NCBI RefSeq assembly: GCF_019084545.1
Contig: NZ_JAHREP010000011.1
Coordinates: 1 to 64,000, forward strand
DNA from: Marinobacterium ramblicola
GTDB lineage: Bacteria; Pseudomonadota; Gammaproteobacteria; Pseudomonadales; Balneatricaceae
Length of the DNA stretch: 64,000 nt
Direction of reading: 5' to 3'
Position 1 is the stretch's first letter. The number at the start of each line of letters is the position of its first letter. Below, piece by piece: positions 38,403 through 47,688 of the stretch. The notes below the pieces were generated by a model. That model was given only the letters and a program-made list of their open reading frames with translations, ran no database searches and was not told where the DNA came from. The position numbers and the translations under genes are program-made.

Positions 38403-39242
38403 TCAGTCGTTGCAGAGCTCTTCGCAAAGGCTCTGGGCGCGGTCGCGGCAGGCGGTCATCGCCTTCAGTACCATCGCGTCGTAACCCTGGGCCTGGAAGC
38501 TCAGGATCGCCTGTTCCGTGGTGCCTTTGGGCGAGGTGACGCGAGCGCGCAACTCCGCCGGCGACAGCTCGCTTTCGCTGGCCATGCGCGCGGCACCCAG
38601 TGCGGTCTGCAGGGTCAGCTTCAGTGCCGTCTCGGCATCCAGACCGAGCTGCTCGCCGGCCTTGGCCATCGCCTCCATCATCAGGAAGAAATAGGCCGGT
38701 CCGGAGCCGGAGACGGCGGTGACGGCATCGATATGGGCTTCCTGTTCTACCCAGAGGGTCAGGCCGACGGCGCCGAGAATGGTCTCGGTCTGCGCTTTCT
38801 GCGCTGGCGATACCTTGGCGTTGGCATACAACCCGGCGGCGCCGGTCTGTACCAGCGAAGGGGTGTTCGGCATGCAGCGCACCACTGCCAGGTCTCCGCC
38901 GAACCAACGCTCCAGCGCCTCGGCGCTGATACCGGCCGCCACCGAGATCAGCAGCGGACGTTTCTGCTGCACGCTGTCGCGGTGGGCCTCGCCCAGCGCC
39001 TGCATCCCCTGGGGTTTGACGGCGAGAACGACGATATCGGCACTGAGGATGGCGCTGTCGTTGTCGCTGGTCGCGTGCAGACCGCGATCGGCCAGGTCCG
39101 CCAACTTGTCGACATTACGGGCGGTGACCCAGAGTCGATCCGCCGGGTAACCGGTCGCCAGCAGGCCCTCGATGATGGCGCGGGCCATGTTGCCGACGCC
39201 GATGAATGCGATAGTGGGAGTCATGTTGGTAGCAAGGGTCAC
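38403..39242 (-). CDS. proC: Pyrroline-5-carboxylate reductase
   Basis: NADPH-dependent reductase (about 279 aa) for the last step of proline synthesis. The Rossmann motif IAFIGVGNMARAIIEGL is near the N-terminus; the conserved C-terminal block is AVSGSGPAYFFLMMEAM with DAETALKLTLQTALGAARM after it, and TSPKGTTEQAI. I use GTG 39242, which has AGGA 8 bases upstream; the ATG at 39224 is a plausible alternative lacking a clear site. It follows yggS by 15 bases. Confidence 0.95.
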   Translation of the reverse strand: MTLATNMTPTIAFIGVGNMARAIIEGLLATGYPADRLWVTARNVDKLADLADRGLHATSDNDSAILSADIVVLAVKPQGMQALGEAHRDSVQQKRPLLISVAAGISAEALERWFGGDLAVVRCMPNTPSLVQTGAAGLYANAKVSPAQKAQTETILGAVGLTLWVEQEAHIDAVTAVSGSGPAYFFLMMEAMAKAGEQLGLDAETALKLTLQTALGAARMASESELSPAELRARVTSPKGTTEQAILSFQAQGYDAMVLKAMTACRDRAQSLCEELCND

Positions 39243-39257
39243 GAGTTTATCCTGGTG

Positions 39258-39956
39258 TTAGGCGTTCTTGGGTACACGGGCGCCGAACAGCGCCGTGCCT
39301 ATGCGTACGATGGTGGCGCCCTCGGCGATGGCCGGGATCAGGTCGCCGGACATCCCCATCGACAGGGTGTCCAGCCCAGGCAGCGCCTGTTGCAGCCGTT
39401 CCAGCAGCTGGCGAAGATCGGCAAAGGCGCGGCGTTGATCCTGTTCATCCTCGGTGGCCCTGGGGATCGCCATCAGCCCGCGCAGACGCAGATTAGGCAG
39501 CTCGCTCAGCGCCTGGGCCAGCTCCAGCGCCTGCTCCGGCAGACAGCCGGACTTGCTCTCCTCGCGGGAGATATTGACCTGCAGACAGATATTGAGCGCG
39601 GGCAGATCCGCTGGACGCTGTTCGGACAGGCGCTGGGCGATCTTCAGCCGGTCGACGCTGTGTACCCAGTGGAAATGCTCGGCGATCGGCCGCGTCTTGT
39701 TGGACTGGATCGGGCCGATGAAGTGCCACTCCAGCGGCAGGTCGGCAAGCTGTTCGATCTTGTCCAGTGCCTCCTGCAGATAGTTCTCGCCGAAACGGGT
39801 CAGACCGCAGGCGTAGGCGCTGCGGATATCCTCGGCCGGACGGGTTTTGCTCACCGCCAGCAGGCTGACGCTGTCGCTGGCCCGCCCCGCCAGCTGGCAG
39901 GCCCGGGTTATCTGGGTGGAAACCTGAGCGATGTTCTCTGATATGCTGGTGTTCAT
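39258..39956 (-). CDS. yggS: YggS family PLP homeostasis protein
   Basis: PLP-binding protein (232 aa) with a single alanine-racemase-like barrel and no clear catalysis; homologues maintain pyridoxal phosphate and amino-acid balance. The PLP lysine is in LLAVSKTRPAEDIR (about residue 36), with GENYLQEALDKIEQL, WHFIGPIQSNKTRPIAE and LSMGMSGDLIPAIAEGATIVRIGTALFG (in parts) at the expected places. The ATG at 39956 gives the standard N-terminus. It is divergent from pilT across an 86-base gap, as in Pseudomonas. Confidence 0.93.
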   Translation of the reverse strand: MNTSISENIAQVSTQITRACQLAGRASDSVSLLAVSKTRPAEDIRSAYACGLTRFGENYLQEALDKIEQLADLPLEWHFIGPIQSNKTRPIAEHFHWVHSVDRLKIAQRLSEQRPADLPALNICLQVNISREESKSGCLPEQALELAQALSELPNLRLRGLMAIPRATEDEQDQRRAFADLRQLLERLQQALPGLDTLSMGMSGDLIPAIAEGATIVRIGTALFGARVPKNA

Positions 39957-40042
39957 GAGCAAGAATTAGCTATTGTCATTGGAATGTCAGGGCGGTTCTG
40001 CTAGAACAGAACTTTGAATGTTACAAGCTCCGGACCCAAACC

Positions 40043-41077
40043 ATGGATATTACCGAACTTCTCGCCTTTGCCGTACAGCAGGGCGCTTCCGACCTGCATT
40101 TGACCGCCGGCATGCCGCCGCTGATCCGTGTCGATGGCGATGTCCGCCGTATCAAGTTACCTGCACTGGAGCATAAACAGGTACACACGCTTGTCTACGA
40201 TATTATGAATGACAAGCAGCGCAAGGAGTATGAAGAGAACTTCGAGACCGATTTCTCGTTCGAGGTTCCCAAACTGTCCCGTTTCCGTGTCAACGCCTTC
40301 AACCAGCACCGCGGTGCCGCGGCGGTGTTCCGTACCGTACCCAGCAAGGTATTGACGCTGGACGACCTGGGCATGGGCAAGGTGTTCCGCGACCTGTCCG
40401 AGCAACCGCGTGGTTTGGTACTGGTGACCGGCCCCACCGGTTCCGGTAAGAGTACCACGCTGGCGGCGATGATGGATTACGTCAACGACACCCGTTCCGA
40501 TCATATCCTGACCATCGAGGACCCGATAGAGTTCGTTCACGAGAGCAAGAAGTGTCTGGTCAACCAGCGTGAGGTGCACCGCGATACCCACAGCTTCGCC
40601 AACGCCCTGCGTTCGGCGCTGCGTGAAGACCCGGACATCATCCTGGTGGGCGAGATGCGCGACCTGGAGACCATCCGTCTGGCGCTGACCGCGGCGGAAA
40701 CCGGTCACCTGGTGTTCGGTACCCTGCATACCACCTCGGCGGCGAAGACAATTGACCGTATAATCGACGTGTTCCCGGCGGCGGAGAAGGATATGGTCCG
40801 CTCCATGCTGTCGGAATCCCTGCAGGGGGTTATTTCCCAGACCCTGCTGAAGAAACCCAAAGGGGGACGTGTGGCGGCGCATGAGATCATGATCGGTACG
40901 CCCGCGATCCGTAACCTGATCCGTGAAGATAAGGTGGCGCAGATGTACTCGGCAATTCAGACCGGCGCCGCCTACGGCATGAAAACGATGGATCAGGCAT
41001 TGCTCGAACTGGTGCAGAAAGGGCTTATCTCGCGCGAAACCGCACGCGAGAAAGCGAAGAACCCCAGCTCGTTCTGA
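40043..41077 (+). CDS. pilT: Type IV pilus retraction ATPase PilT
   Basis: Cytoplasmic hexameric ATPase (344 aa) that drives pilus depolymerisation and twitching. An N-terminal PAS-like domain precedes Walker A GPTGSGKST (about residue 130), the Asp box ILTIEDPIEFVHE, Walker B DIILVGEMRDLETI and the retraction-specific AIRNLIREDK near residue 290. Starts divergently from yggS, and pilU follows 21 bases downstream. Confidence 0.96.
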   Translation: MDITELLAFAVQQGASDLHLTAGMPPLIRVDGDVRRIKLPALEHKQVHTLVYDIMNDKQRKEYEENFETDFSFEVPKLSRFRVNAFNQHRGAAAVFRTVPSKVLTLDDLGMGKVFRDLSEQPRGLVLVTGPTGSGKSTTLAAMMDYVNDTRSDHILTIEDPIEFVHESKKCLVNQREVHRDTHSFANALRSALREDPDIILVGEMRDLETIRLALTAAETGHLVFGTLHTTSAAKTIDRIIDVFPAAEKDMVRSMLSESLQGVISQTLLKKPKGGRVAAHEIMIGTPAIRNLIREDKVAQMYSAIQTGAAYGMKTMDQALLELVQKGLISRETAREKAKNPSSF

Positions 41078-41098
41078 TGCGCTGAAGGAGAGAGAACA

Positions 41099-42262
41099 TT
41101 GGATTTCACACAACTGTTGAAGGTGATGCACGAACGCGGCGCATCGGACCTGTTCGTGACCGCCGGTGCGGCGCCCTCGATCAAGGTGGATGGCACCATC
41201 AAGCCGCTGACCCGTGAGTCACTGAAACCTTCACAGGCGCGGGCGCTGGTCTACAGCACCATGAACGACAAGCAGCTGGCTGAGTTCGAGGGCACCAGCG
41301 AATGTAACTTCGCCATCAGCGCGCCCGGCATCGGCCGTTTCCGTGTCAGTGCGTTCATGCAGCGCAACTCGCCGGGCATGGTGCTGCGTTCGATCAACGA
41401 CTATATTCCGTCGCTGGAGGAGCTGAACCTGCCGCCGGTGTTGAAAGATCTGGCGATGACCAAGCGTGGACTGATCCTGTTCGTCGGTGGTACCTCCACC
41501 GGTAAGTCCACCTCGCTGGCGTCGATGATCGATTACCGCAACATGCACCACGCCGGCCATATCATCACCATCGAAGACCCGATCGAGTATATCCATTCGC
41601 ACAAGAAGAGCATCATCACCCAGCGCGAGGTCGGTATCGACACCGAGTCGTTCGAGGTGGCGCTGAAGAACACCCTGCGCCAGGCGCCGGACGTGATCCT
41701 GATGGGTGAGATCCGCACCGCCGAGACGATGAAGTATGGCTTGCAGTTCGCCGAAACCGGCCACCTCTGTCTGGCCACGCTGCACGCCAACAACGCCAAC
41801 CAGGCGCTGGATCGCATCATCTCCTTCTTCGGCCCCGAGCATCACAACCAGATCTGGATGGATATGTCGCTGAACCTGAAGGCGATCATCGCTCAGCAAC
41901 TGCTGCCCACGGTGGACGGCAAGGGGCGTCGTGCCGCGATCGAGGTGATGATCAATACCCCGCTGATTCAGGATCTGATCCGCAAGGCGGAGGTGCACGA
42001 GATCAAGGAGGTGGTGAAGAAGTCCACCAACCTGGGGATGCAGACCTTCGACCAGGCGCTCTACACCCTGTATCGAGATGGTGTCATCACCTACGAAACC
42101 GCCCTGGCGCACGCCGATTCGGCCAACGACCTGCGTCTGATGATCAAGCTCAACGCCGATACCAATCCGGACCTGGAGACCGACGATATGCCGTCGTTCA
42201 CGCTGCAGGACGCGGATGACGACCTGAACATTCAGGGCAATATGGATGTGAAGGGGATGTAA
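41099..42262 (+). CDS. pilU: PilT/PilU type IV pilus ATPase PilU
   Basis: PilT-dependent retraction ATPase (387 aa). It retains Walker A in the PilU form, GGTSTGKST (about residue 125), with IITIEDPIEYIHSH, DVILMGEIRTAETM and the C-terminal acidic tail rich in Asp that distinguishes PilU. The start codon is TTG at 41099 with an AAGGAG site 10 bases upstream. PilU works with PilT to power retraction under load. It ends before an AT-rich intergenic region. Confidence 0.94.
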   Translation: MDFTQLLKVMHERGASDLFVTAGAAPSIKVDGTIKPLTRESLKPSQARALVYSTMNDKQLAEFEGTSECNFAISAPGIGRFRVSAFMQRNSPGMVLRSINDYIPSLEELNLPPVLKDLAMTKRGLILFVGGTSTGKSTSLASMIDYRNMHHAGHIITIEDPIEYIHSHKKSIITQREVGIDTESFEVALKNTLRQAPDVILMGEIRTAETMKYGLQFAETGHLCLATLHANNANQALDRIISFFGPEHHNQIWMDMSLNLKAIIAQQLLPTVDGKGRRAAIEVMINTPLIQDLIRKAEVHEIKEVVKKSTNLGMQTFDQALYTLYRDGVITYETALAHADSANDLRLMIKLNADTNPDLETDDMPSFTLQDADDDLNIQGNMDVKGM

Positions 42263-42284
42263 CTATCCTGCCATCGAAGCAAAC

Positions 42285-42305
42285 AGGCCGCTGGTTCAGC
42301 GGCCT
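42285..42305 (+). terminator. Hairpin after pilU
   Basis: Perfect 9-bp inverted repeat (42285-42293 with 42297-42305) around a 3-base loop, 22 bases after the pilU stop. No T-run follows, so termination strength is uncertain; it may also protect the 3' end of the pilTU message. Confidence 0.5.
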
Positions 42306-42516
42306 CGATGAAGTCGCGCCCCTTTTCGGCCATCTGCCCTCCCTGACCGCCTGACTTCGAAGCCCGTGGCGGCAGTCACTGGCCGGGGCCGGCCTGCAAT
42401 CCGATATTGCCGAGCCAATCAGTCTGTACGCATCCGGTTATCCGATATCACTCTTTTAAATGTGCGTGAATTATGCATTTTTAAATTGGATAAGCAGCTT
42501 TGCGTTTTAAACTGTT

Positions 42517-42546
42517 TTGATTGGATCTTTTCTTGGCTTTTATAAA
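42517..42546 (+). promoter_or_regulatory. Candidate sigma70 promoter for the 42716 chemoreceptor
   Basis: TTGATT (42517-42522) and TATAAA (42541-42546) are separated by 18 bases in AT-rich DNA about 170 bases before the gene. A second pair, TTGGAT (42486-42491) and TAAACT (42508-42513) with a 16-base spacer, lies just upstream. No sigma28-type flagellar promoter was seen. Confidence 0.4.
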
Positions 42547-42680
42547 GATATTCCTACTCTTTTCAGAAAAGTCCTATTCGTAATCCATGTGGTTAGTGTG
42601 TATATTTGTGTCTGATTTTTACCTGTAGGAAAGCGCCATCCTGATACCGATCATCCCTAATAATTAATTAAGAGATAGAT

Positions 42681-42719
42681 ATGTTTCATAACATAAACTA
42701 CGGACAGTACATATTATGA
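42681..42719 (+). CDS. Possible 12-residue leader peptide overlapping the chemoreceptor start
   Basis: A short frame ATG TTT CAT .. TTA TGA encodes [13 protein letters not shown] purine-rich AGAGAT lies about 8 bases before the ATG. Its TGA overlaps the chemoreceptor ATG at 42716 in an ATGA junction, whereas that ATG has only a poor ribosome site of its own. This geometry suggests translational coupling. It may also be chance in AT-rich DNA. Confidence 0.35.
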   Translation: MFHNINYGQYIL

Positions 42720-44329
42720 AAAACTCATCATTGATTAAGCGGTTCTCGGTTCTGACGGGTCTGCTATCCCTGATTATGTTTTTTGAGCTGGCGCTGGTGA
42801 TAGTCGGCGTCGATAAGATCGAGGCGTTGGCAAAGTCGCTGAACGCTCGGGAGATTCCGGTGCTCGACAAGGCACATCAGCTGAAGATTTCGGTTGTTCA
42901 GGTGCAGCAGTGGTTGACCGATATCAGCGCCACTCGCGGACAGGATGGTTTGAATGACGGTTTCGACCTGGCACAGGAGTATGCCGATAAATTCAAAAAG
43001 TTGATCGATGACCTGATACGCATCGACCCGGAAAACGAGGGGAAATACCGCGAGATGCTACCCCTGTTCGATGCGTATTACAGCACCGGGATACAGATGG
43101 CGCGTTTATATGTGGACAGAGGGCCTGAGGCTGGTAACCGGATGATGGGCCAGTTCGATGAAACCGCCGAACGACTCTCGGACAAAGTCGACACGTTTGT
43201 AGCCGAGTCACAGCACCATGCCGTTTATCTGGGAGATCTCCAAAGACAATATATGATCTGGGGCGAGTTTGCGATTATCGGCGGGATTATCATGCTGCAG
43301 ATCGCACTGGGTTTTATCTTCTGGATGATGGCCCGTGCACTCCGCCTCTTGCCGCAGGTGGTGGCCGAATTCAACTCGATTGCCGAGGGGGATCTAACCA
43401 GTACCCGAGTCATCAGCGAAGGCGATGATGAGGTGGGATTGCTCAGCCGTGGTTTCGAGGGGATGCGCAATCAACTGAGGGAGGCGCTCGGCAGCGTGAG
43501 TCAATCATCTTCGCAGGTCCACCATGCGGCACAAGAGATGACGGAGTACACGGAGCAGACCTTAAGCGCCATCGACAATCAGCGGCGTGAAATCGAGTCT
43601 GTTGCATCGGCTATAACCGAGATGTCGGCAGCGGCTCACCAGATCGCCGGTAGCGCCGAAGAGGCTGCCGCCTCAGCGCAGCAGGCAGACGACGAAGCGC
43701 GAGCAGGAGCCGAGGTGGTACGCAGGGCCGTGCGTACCATAGAGGAGCTGGTATGCAAGGTTATCGAAGCAGCGGACGTGATTGCCGGTCTTGAACAGGA
43801 TAGCGAGAGCATCGGCGGCGTTCTGGATGTGATCAGAGGGGTGGCGGAGCAGACCAATCTGCTCGCGCTCAATGCGGCTATCGAAGCTGCACGTGCCGGA
43901 GAGCAGGGGCGAGGTTTTGCCGTGGTGGCCGACGAGGTGCGCTCACTTGCTTCGCGTGCGCAGGATTCGACCGCCGAAATTCAGGAGATCATCGAAAAAC
44001 TCCAGAAGGGCGCACGAAACGCTGTTCAGGCTATTGAGCTGGGGCGCGCGATGACCGAGGAGAGTATTGCTCAGACCAGCAGGGCATCCGAGAGTCTGAT
44101 GACGATTGAGCAGGCGGTAGCCCGCATCAATGAGATGACCGCGCAGATCGCCTCGGCGTCAGAAGAGCAGAGCGCGGTATCCGGCGAGGTCGCGGAGAGT
44201 ATCAATCAGATCAGTTTGGTCAGCGAGCGCACGGCTCAGGGTGCTCGGGAAACGTCGGACGCAGGTCGAGGTTTGGTGGAACTGGCTGATCGTTTGCAAG
44301 GCGTTGTCGCCGGCTTCAAGCTGCAGTGA
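42716..44329 (+). CDS. Methyl-accepting chemotaxis protein, four-helix-bundle-like sensor
   Basis: Third chemoreceptor of the window, 537 aa. TM1 spans about residues 12-32, a helical periplasmic domain about 33-180 resembling four-helix-bundle sensors, TM2 about 182-205, then HAMP (with [20 protein letters not shown]). The signalling domain shows [20 protein letters not shown] and [16 protein letters not shown]. Its periplasmic part is unlike the HBM-type pair at 29524-33215. It is inserted between pilU and pyrC', where some relatives have no receptor. Twitching-linked or flagellar chemotaxis are both possible. Confidence 0.88.
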   Translation: MKNSSLIKRFSVLTGLLSLIMFFELALVIVGVDKIEALAKSLNAREIPVLDKAHQLKISVVQVQQWLTDISATRGQDGLNDGFDLAQEYADKFKKLIDDLIRIDPENEGKYREMLPLFDAYYSTGIQMARLYVDRGPEAGNRMMGQFDETAERLSDKVDTFVAESQHHAVYLGDLQRQYMIWGEFAIIGGIIMLQIALGFIFWMMARALRLLPQVVAEFNSIAEGDLTSTRVISEGDDEVGLLSRGFEGMRNQLREALGSVSQSSSQVHHAAQEMTEYTEQTLSAIDNQRREIESVASAITEMSAAAHQIAGSAEEAAASAQQADDEARAGAEVVRRAVRTIEELVCKVIEAADVIAGLEQDSESIGGVLDVIRGVAEQTNLLALNAAIEAARAGEQGRGFAVVADEVRSLASRAQDSTAEIQEIIEKLQKGARNAVQAIELGRAMTEESIAQTSRASESLMTIEQAVARINEMTAQIASASEEQSAVSGEVAESINQISLVSERTAQGARETSDAGRGLVELADRLQGVVAGFKLQ

Positions 44330-44351
44330 TAGCCGTCATCCAGATCGTGGG

Positions 44352-44375
44352 AAAAAGGGCGCCCCAGGGCGCCCT
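44352..44375 (-). terminator. Rho-independent terminator after pyrC'
   Basis: A 9-bp perfect inverted repeat (44356-44364 with 44367-44375; the inner pairs open to form the loop) followed on the minus strand by TTTTTC. It lies just past the minus-strand pyrC' stop and also between convergent genes, so it may serve both. Confidence 0.75.
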
Positions 44376-44383
44376 CTCCGTGG

Positions 44384-45658
44384 TCAGGCGCGGTAGACGA
44401 TCTCGCCACCGAGCAGGGTGGTGCGTACCCGGCCCTTGAAGCGACGTCCGGCAAACGGCGTGTTGTGGCCGCCGGAACGCATCAGCTCCGGTTCCAGTGT
44501 CCACTGCTCTTCGGGATCGAAGATGCAGATATCGGCCTGGGTACCCACCTCCAGCGTACCGTCGTCGAGGCCGAGGATGCGTGCCGGTCCCAGCGTCAGC
44601 TTTTCGATCAGCTGCGGCAGTGCCAGCAACTGCTCGTCGACCAGCTGCAGGCAGAGCGGCAGCAGGGTTTCCAGGTTGCTCATGCCGGGCTCCGTGGCGG
44701 CGAACGGCGCCTGCTTGGTGATCGCATCGTGCGGCTGGTGGTCGGAGCAGATCGCCTGCAGGGTGTCGGTGACCAGCCCCTGACGCAGCCCGGCGCGGTC
44801 GAGCTGGCCGCGCAGCGGTGGCATCAGGTGGTAGTCGGCGTCGAAGCCGCTGACCGACTCGTCGGTCAGCAGCAGATTCTGGATCGACACGTCGGCGCTG
44901 ACTCTCAGTCCCCGCTCCTGTGCCGATTCGATCAGCCGCACCGAGCGTTCGCATGAGAGCTGGCCGAAGTGAGCGCGCACTCCGGTCTGCTCTACCAGCA
45001 TCAGGCAGCGGGCGACCTCGATGGTTTCGGCCGCTTCCGGAATGCCGTTCAGTCCCAGCCGGGTACTGGTGGAACCCTCGTGCATGCAGCCGCCCTGGCT
45101 CAGAGAGGCGTCCTGGGCCTGGAAGATCACCAGCAGGTCATGGGTCGCGGCATACTCCAGTGCACGCAACAGCACCAGGGTGCTGGCGATGGGGCGGCGG
45201 GTGTTGGTAAAGGCGATACAGCCGGAGCCGGCCAGCGCGTGCATTGGGGCCAGTTGTTCCCCCTCCAGGCCACGGGTCAACGCCCCCATCGGCAGCACCC
45301 GTGCCAGACCCTGCTCGGCAGCGCGGTCCTGGATCAGCTCGGCCACGGCCGGGGTATCCACCACCGGACTGGTGGTGGGAGGCGTCACCAACGTGGTGAT
45401 GCCGCCAGCGGCCGCCGCCGCGGTTTCCTTGGCGATACTGCCTTTTTGGGTATAACCCGGTTCACGCACATGGGCACAGAGGTCGATGAAACCGGGACAG
45501 ACCACCAGGCCGCCGGCATCGATCACCTCGTCCGCTTCGAACCCCTCCGGCCGTTCGCCGATGGCCAGGATCTGCTCGCCGCTAATGTAGAGGTCAGCGA
45601 CCTGGTCCAGCTGCTGGGCCGGGTCGATCACCCGACCGCCCTGAATCAGAATGTTCAT
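44384..45658 (-). CDS. pyrX: Dihydroorotase-like protein PyrC' (probably non-catalytic)
   Basis: Amidohydrolase-family protein (424 aa) encoded just behind aspartate transcarbamoylase. Compared with active type I dihydroorotases, the zinc motif DxHxHxR reads DLCAHVR (about residues 59-65, first His replaced by Cys). The usual His pair before LLLT is replaced by SIQNLLLT. CSDHQPHD near residue 300 is retained. This pattern matches PyrC' of Pseudomonas, a structural subunit needed to assemble the transcarbamoylase holoenzyme. A catalytic pyrC is therefore expected elsewhere. It lies 14 bases behind pyrB. Confidence 0.85.
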   Translation of the reverse strand: MNILIQGGRVIDPAQQLDQVADLYISGEQILAIGERPEGFEADEVIDAGGLVVCPGFIDLCAHVREPGYTQKGSIAKETAAAAAGGITTLVTPPTTSPVVDTPAVAELIQDRAAEQGLARVLPMGALTRGLEGEQLAPMHALAGSGCIAFTNTRRPIASTLVLLRALEYAATHDLLVIFQAQDASLSQGGCMHEGSTSTRLGLNGIPEAAETIEVARCLMLVEQTGVRAHFGQLSCERSVRLIESAQERGLRVSADVSIQNLLLTDESVSGFDADYHLMPPLRGQLDRAGLRQGLVTDTLQAICSDHQPHDAITKQAPFAATEPGMSNLETLLPLCLQLVDEQLLALPQLIEKLTLGPARILGLDDGTLEVGTQADICIFDPEEQWTLEPELMRSGGHNTPFAGRRFKGRVRTTLLGGEIVYRA

Positions 45659-45672
45659 AATCTGCTCGGTCC

Positions 45673-46686
45673 TTATGCGTTGAGGTTGTCGGCGTCGGGT
45701 TGGGTATTTTTGTCGGCCAGCTGACCGCTCATCGCCATCGACATCACCGCCATGCGCACGGCGATGCCGTTGGTGACCTGGTCCAGGATCACCGAGCGTG
45801 GACCGTCGGCGACGGCGGATTCGATCTCCACGCCACGGTTGATCGGCCCAGGGTGCATGACGATCGCCTCAGGGTGGGCAAACGCCAGCTTGTCCGTGGT
45901 CAGACCATAGAGCTTGTAGAACTCCGACTCGCTCGGCAGCAGGGCGCTGTCCATGCGCTCCTTCTGCAATCTGAGCATCATCACCACATCCACATCGCGC
46001 AGACCTCTCGCCATGTCGGTGAACACCTTGACGCCCATCGATTCGATGTTGCGCGGCAGCAGGGTCAGTGGCGCGATGACACGGATCTCGGCGGCGCCCA
46101 GCGTGCGCAGGGCGTGGATCTGCGAGCGGGCCACACGCGAGTGCAGGATGTCGCCGACGATGGCGACCTTGAGCGGTTCGAACTCGCCCTTGTGGCGGCG
46201 GATCGTCAGCATATCCAGCATCGCCTGGGTCGGGTGGGCATGGCGACCGTCGCCGGCGTTGATCACCGCCACGTCTGGGGTGACCTGGCTGGCGATGAAG
46301 TGCGCCGCACCGGAATCGGAGTGGCGTACCACGAACATGTCCGAGTGCATGGCGCGCAGGGTCATCAGCGTATCTTTCAGGGTCTCGCCCTTTTTCGTCG
46401 ATGAGGTGCTGATATTCAGATTGAGCACGTCGGCGGAGAGACGCTTGGCCGCCAGTTCGAAGGTGGACAAAGTACGGGTGCTGGCTTCGAAGAATAGGTT
46501 GACCACGGTCTTGCCACGCAGCAGCGGCACCTTCTTGACCTGCTGTTCGCTCATGTCGACGAAGGAGTCGGCGGTATCGAGAATCTCGGTCAGCAGCGAA
46601 CGCGGCAGACCCTCGGTGGTCAGGCAGTGGCGCAGCTGGCCGGCGTCGGTCAGTTGGATCGGACAGGTGTTGATCAGGTCAGACAT
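45673..46686 (-). CDS. pyrB: Aspartate carbamoyltransferase catalytic subunit
   Basis: Transcarbamoylase (337 aa) making carbamoyl aspartate in pyrimidine synthesis. The phosphate-binding motif appears as [20 protein letters not shown] (about residue 70), and the carbamoyl-phosphate/aspartate region [12 protein letters not shown] and [12 protein letters not shown] follow. The N-terminal extension of roughly 20 residues is characteristic of the Pseudomonas-type enzyme that complexes with PyrC'. It sits between pyrR and pyrC', so regulation may occur at the protein or transcript level. Confidence 0.95.
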   Translation of the reverse strand: MSDLINTCPIQLTDAGQLRHCLTTEGLPRSLLTEILDTADSFVDMSEQQVKKVPLLRGKTVVNLFFEASTRTLSTFELAAKRLSADVLNLNISTSSTKKGETLKDTLMTLRAMHSDMFVVRHSDSGAAHFIASQVTPDVAVINAGDGRHAHPTQAMLDMLTIRRHKGEFEPLKVAIVGDILHSRVARSQIHALRTLGAAEIRVIAPLTLLPRNIESMGVKVFTDMARGLRDVDVVMMLRLQKERMDSALLPSESEFYKLYGLTTDKLAFAHPEAIVMHPGPINRGVEIESAVADGPRSVILDQVTNGIAVRMAVMSMAMSGQLADKNTQPDADNLNA

Positions 46687-46706
46687 GGCGGTCTCTCGCT
46701 ATAGCC

Positions 46707-47216
46707 TCAGTCGCGCTGGCGGATGGTCAGGGTCAGGGGGTCGGGGCCGTTGAGTTTGATCGACTGATCCGCGCCCAGGGCCAGGGTGCCGCCGACCACG
46801 TCGGCCTGGATCGGCAGCTCCCGGCGCTGCAGGTCGAGCAGGGTGATCAGCATCACCGAGGCGGGACGACCGTAGTCAAACAGCTCGTTCAGCGCCGCGC
46901 GGATGGTGCGGCCGGTCATGATCACATCGTCGACCAGCAGAATATGGCGACCTTCGACGGCAGAGGGCAGCTGCGACGGCTGCACCTTGGGGTTGAGGCC
47001 CACCTGGGTGAAGTCGTCACGGTAGAAGGAGATATCGAGAACCCCCAGCGGTGTTTCCAGGCCGAGCTCACGGTGCAGATGCTCGGCGATCCAGGCACCA
47101 CCGGTGCGGATGCCGATCATCATGGGGGTGTCGAGGTGACGCTGGTCGATCTGCGCCTTGGTTTCGCTGCAGATCCGTTCCAGCAGCGCGTCGACGCTAA
47201 GGGTTCCCGATAGCAT
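46707..47216 (-). CDS. pyrR: Bifunctional pyr operon regulator/uracil phosphoribosyltransferase PyrR
   Basis: PRPP-binding protein (169 aa). The PRPP motif [18 protein letters not shown] (about residues 95-112) and [16 protein letters not shown] are the family landmarks. In Gram-positive bacteria PyrR binds pyr leader RNA; in gammaproteobacteria the mode is less certain. I saw no matching attenuator leader here. The ATG at 47216 has a strong GGAGGAT site and overlaps the ruvX end by 20 bases, indicating coupled translation. Confidence 0.92.
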   Translation of the reverse strand: MLSGTLSVDALLERICSETKAQIDQRHLDTPMMIGIRTGGAWIAEHLHRELGLETPLGVLDISFYRDDFTQVGLNPKVQPSQLPSAVEGRHILLVDDVIMTGRTIRAALNELFDYGRPASVMLITLLDLQRRELPIQADVVGGTLALGADQSIKLNGPDPLTLTIRQRD

Positions 47217-47673
47217 AGAGATCCTCCAGTCGGGTATGACTTGGTATGCGGGTATCGCTGCCGAACCAGTCTTCGAGCAGCAGTCTCGCTGCGATGCCGT
47301 CGACCGATTCCTGTTTGAAGTTGCTGCCGCCGCCGGCGTCGAGATGGAGCCGCTTGGCTTCGGCGGTGGTAAGTCGCTCGTCGATCAGAAAGCAGGGGAG
47401 CTGATAGCGGTCCTGGATGCGGTTGGCGAATTTGCGCGCGCGGCGCGCCATCTCGCTGATGCTGCCATCCATATTCAGCGGCAGACCCACCACCAGGGCA
47501 TCGGGGCGCCACTCCTGGACCAGCGCGTCGAGTGCGGGCCAATCCGGTTTACCCTCCTGGGCGCGCAGGGGTTCCAGAGGGGAAGCGGTGCCGGTAACGG
47601 ACTGGCCGATCGCCACGCCGATACGGGTGGTGCCGAAGTCAAAACCCATCACCTGCAGATTGTTACAGCTCAT
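47197..47673 (-). CDS. ruvX: Holliday junction resolvase-like protein RuvX/YqgF
   Basis: RNase H-fold nuclease (158 aa) associated with 16S rRNA 5'-end maturation and possibly junction resolution. The N-terminal [17 protein letters not shown] holds the first catalytic aspartate, followed by [11 protein letters not shown] and [15 protein letters not shown] with the acidic cluster. It lies 15 bases behind yqgE and overlaps pyrR by 20 bases. This yqgE-ruvX-pyrR order is widely conserved. Confidence 0.94.
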   Translation of the reverse strand: MSCNNLQVMGFDFGTTRIGVAIGQSVTGTASPLEPLRAQEGKPDWPALDALVQEWRPDALVVGLPLNMDGSISEMARRARKFANRIQDRYQLPCFLIDERLTTAEAKRLHLDAGGGSNFKQESVDGIAARLLLEDWFGSDTRIPSHTRLEDLYAIGNP

Positions 47674-47688
47674 CGATAGTATGCGCGC

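Larger units (their letters stand above)
42263..42715. other. AT-rich intergenic region pilU / chemoreceptor
   Basis: About 450 bases lacking a full gene. The first part has ordinary GC and a hairpin just after pilU (42285-42305). From about 42450 the composition falls sharply to AT-rich sequence, unlike the rest of the window. It holds two candidate sigma70 promoter pairs (42486-42513 and 42517-42546) and a 12-codon leader frame at 42681 overlapping the chemoreceptor start. Such AT-rich upstream DNA is commonly bound by nucleoid proteins; that is inference. Confidence 0.6.

Noticed and set aside
46600-47260. PyrR-regulated attenuator in the pyr genes
   Set aside because: Junctions between ruvX, pyrR, pyrB and pyrC' are 14-20 bases or overlapping, leaving no room for an anti-terminator structure.
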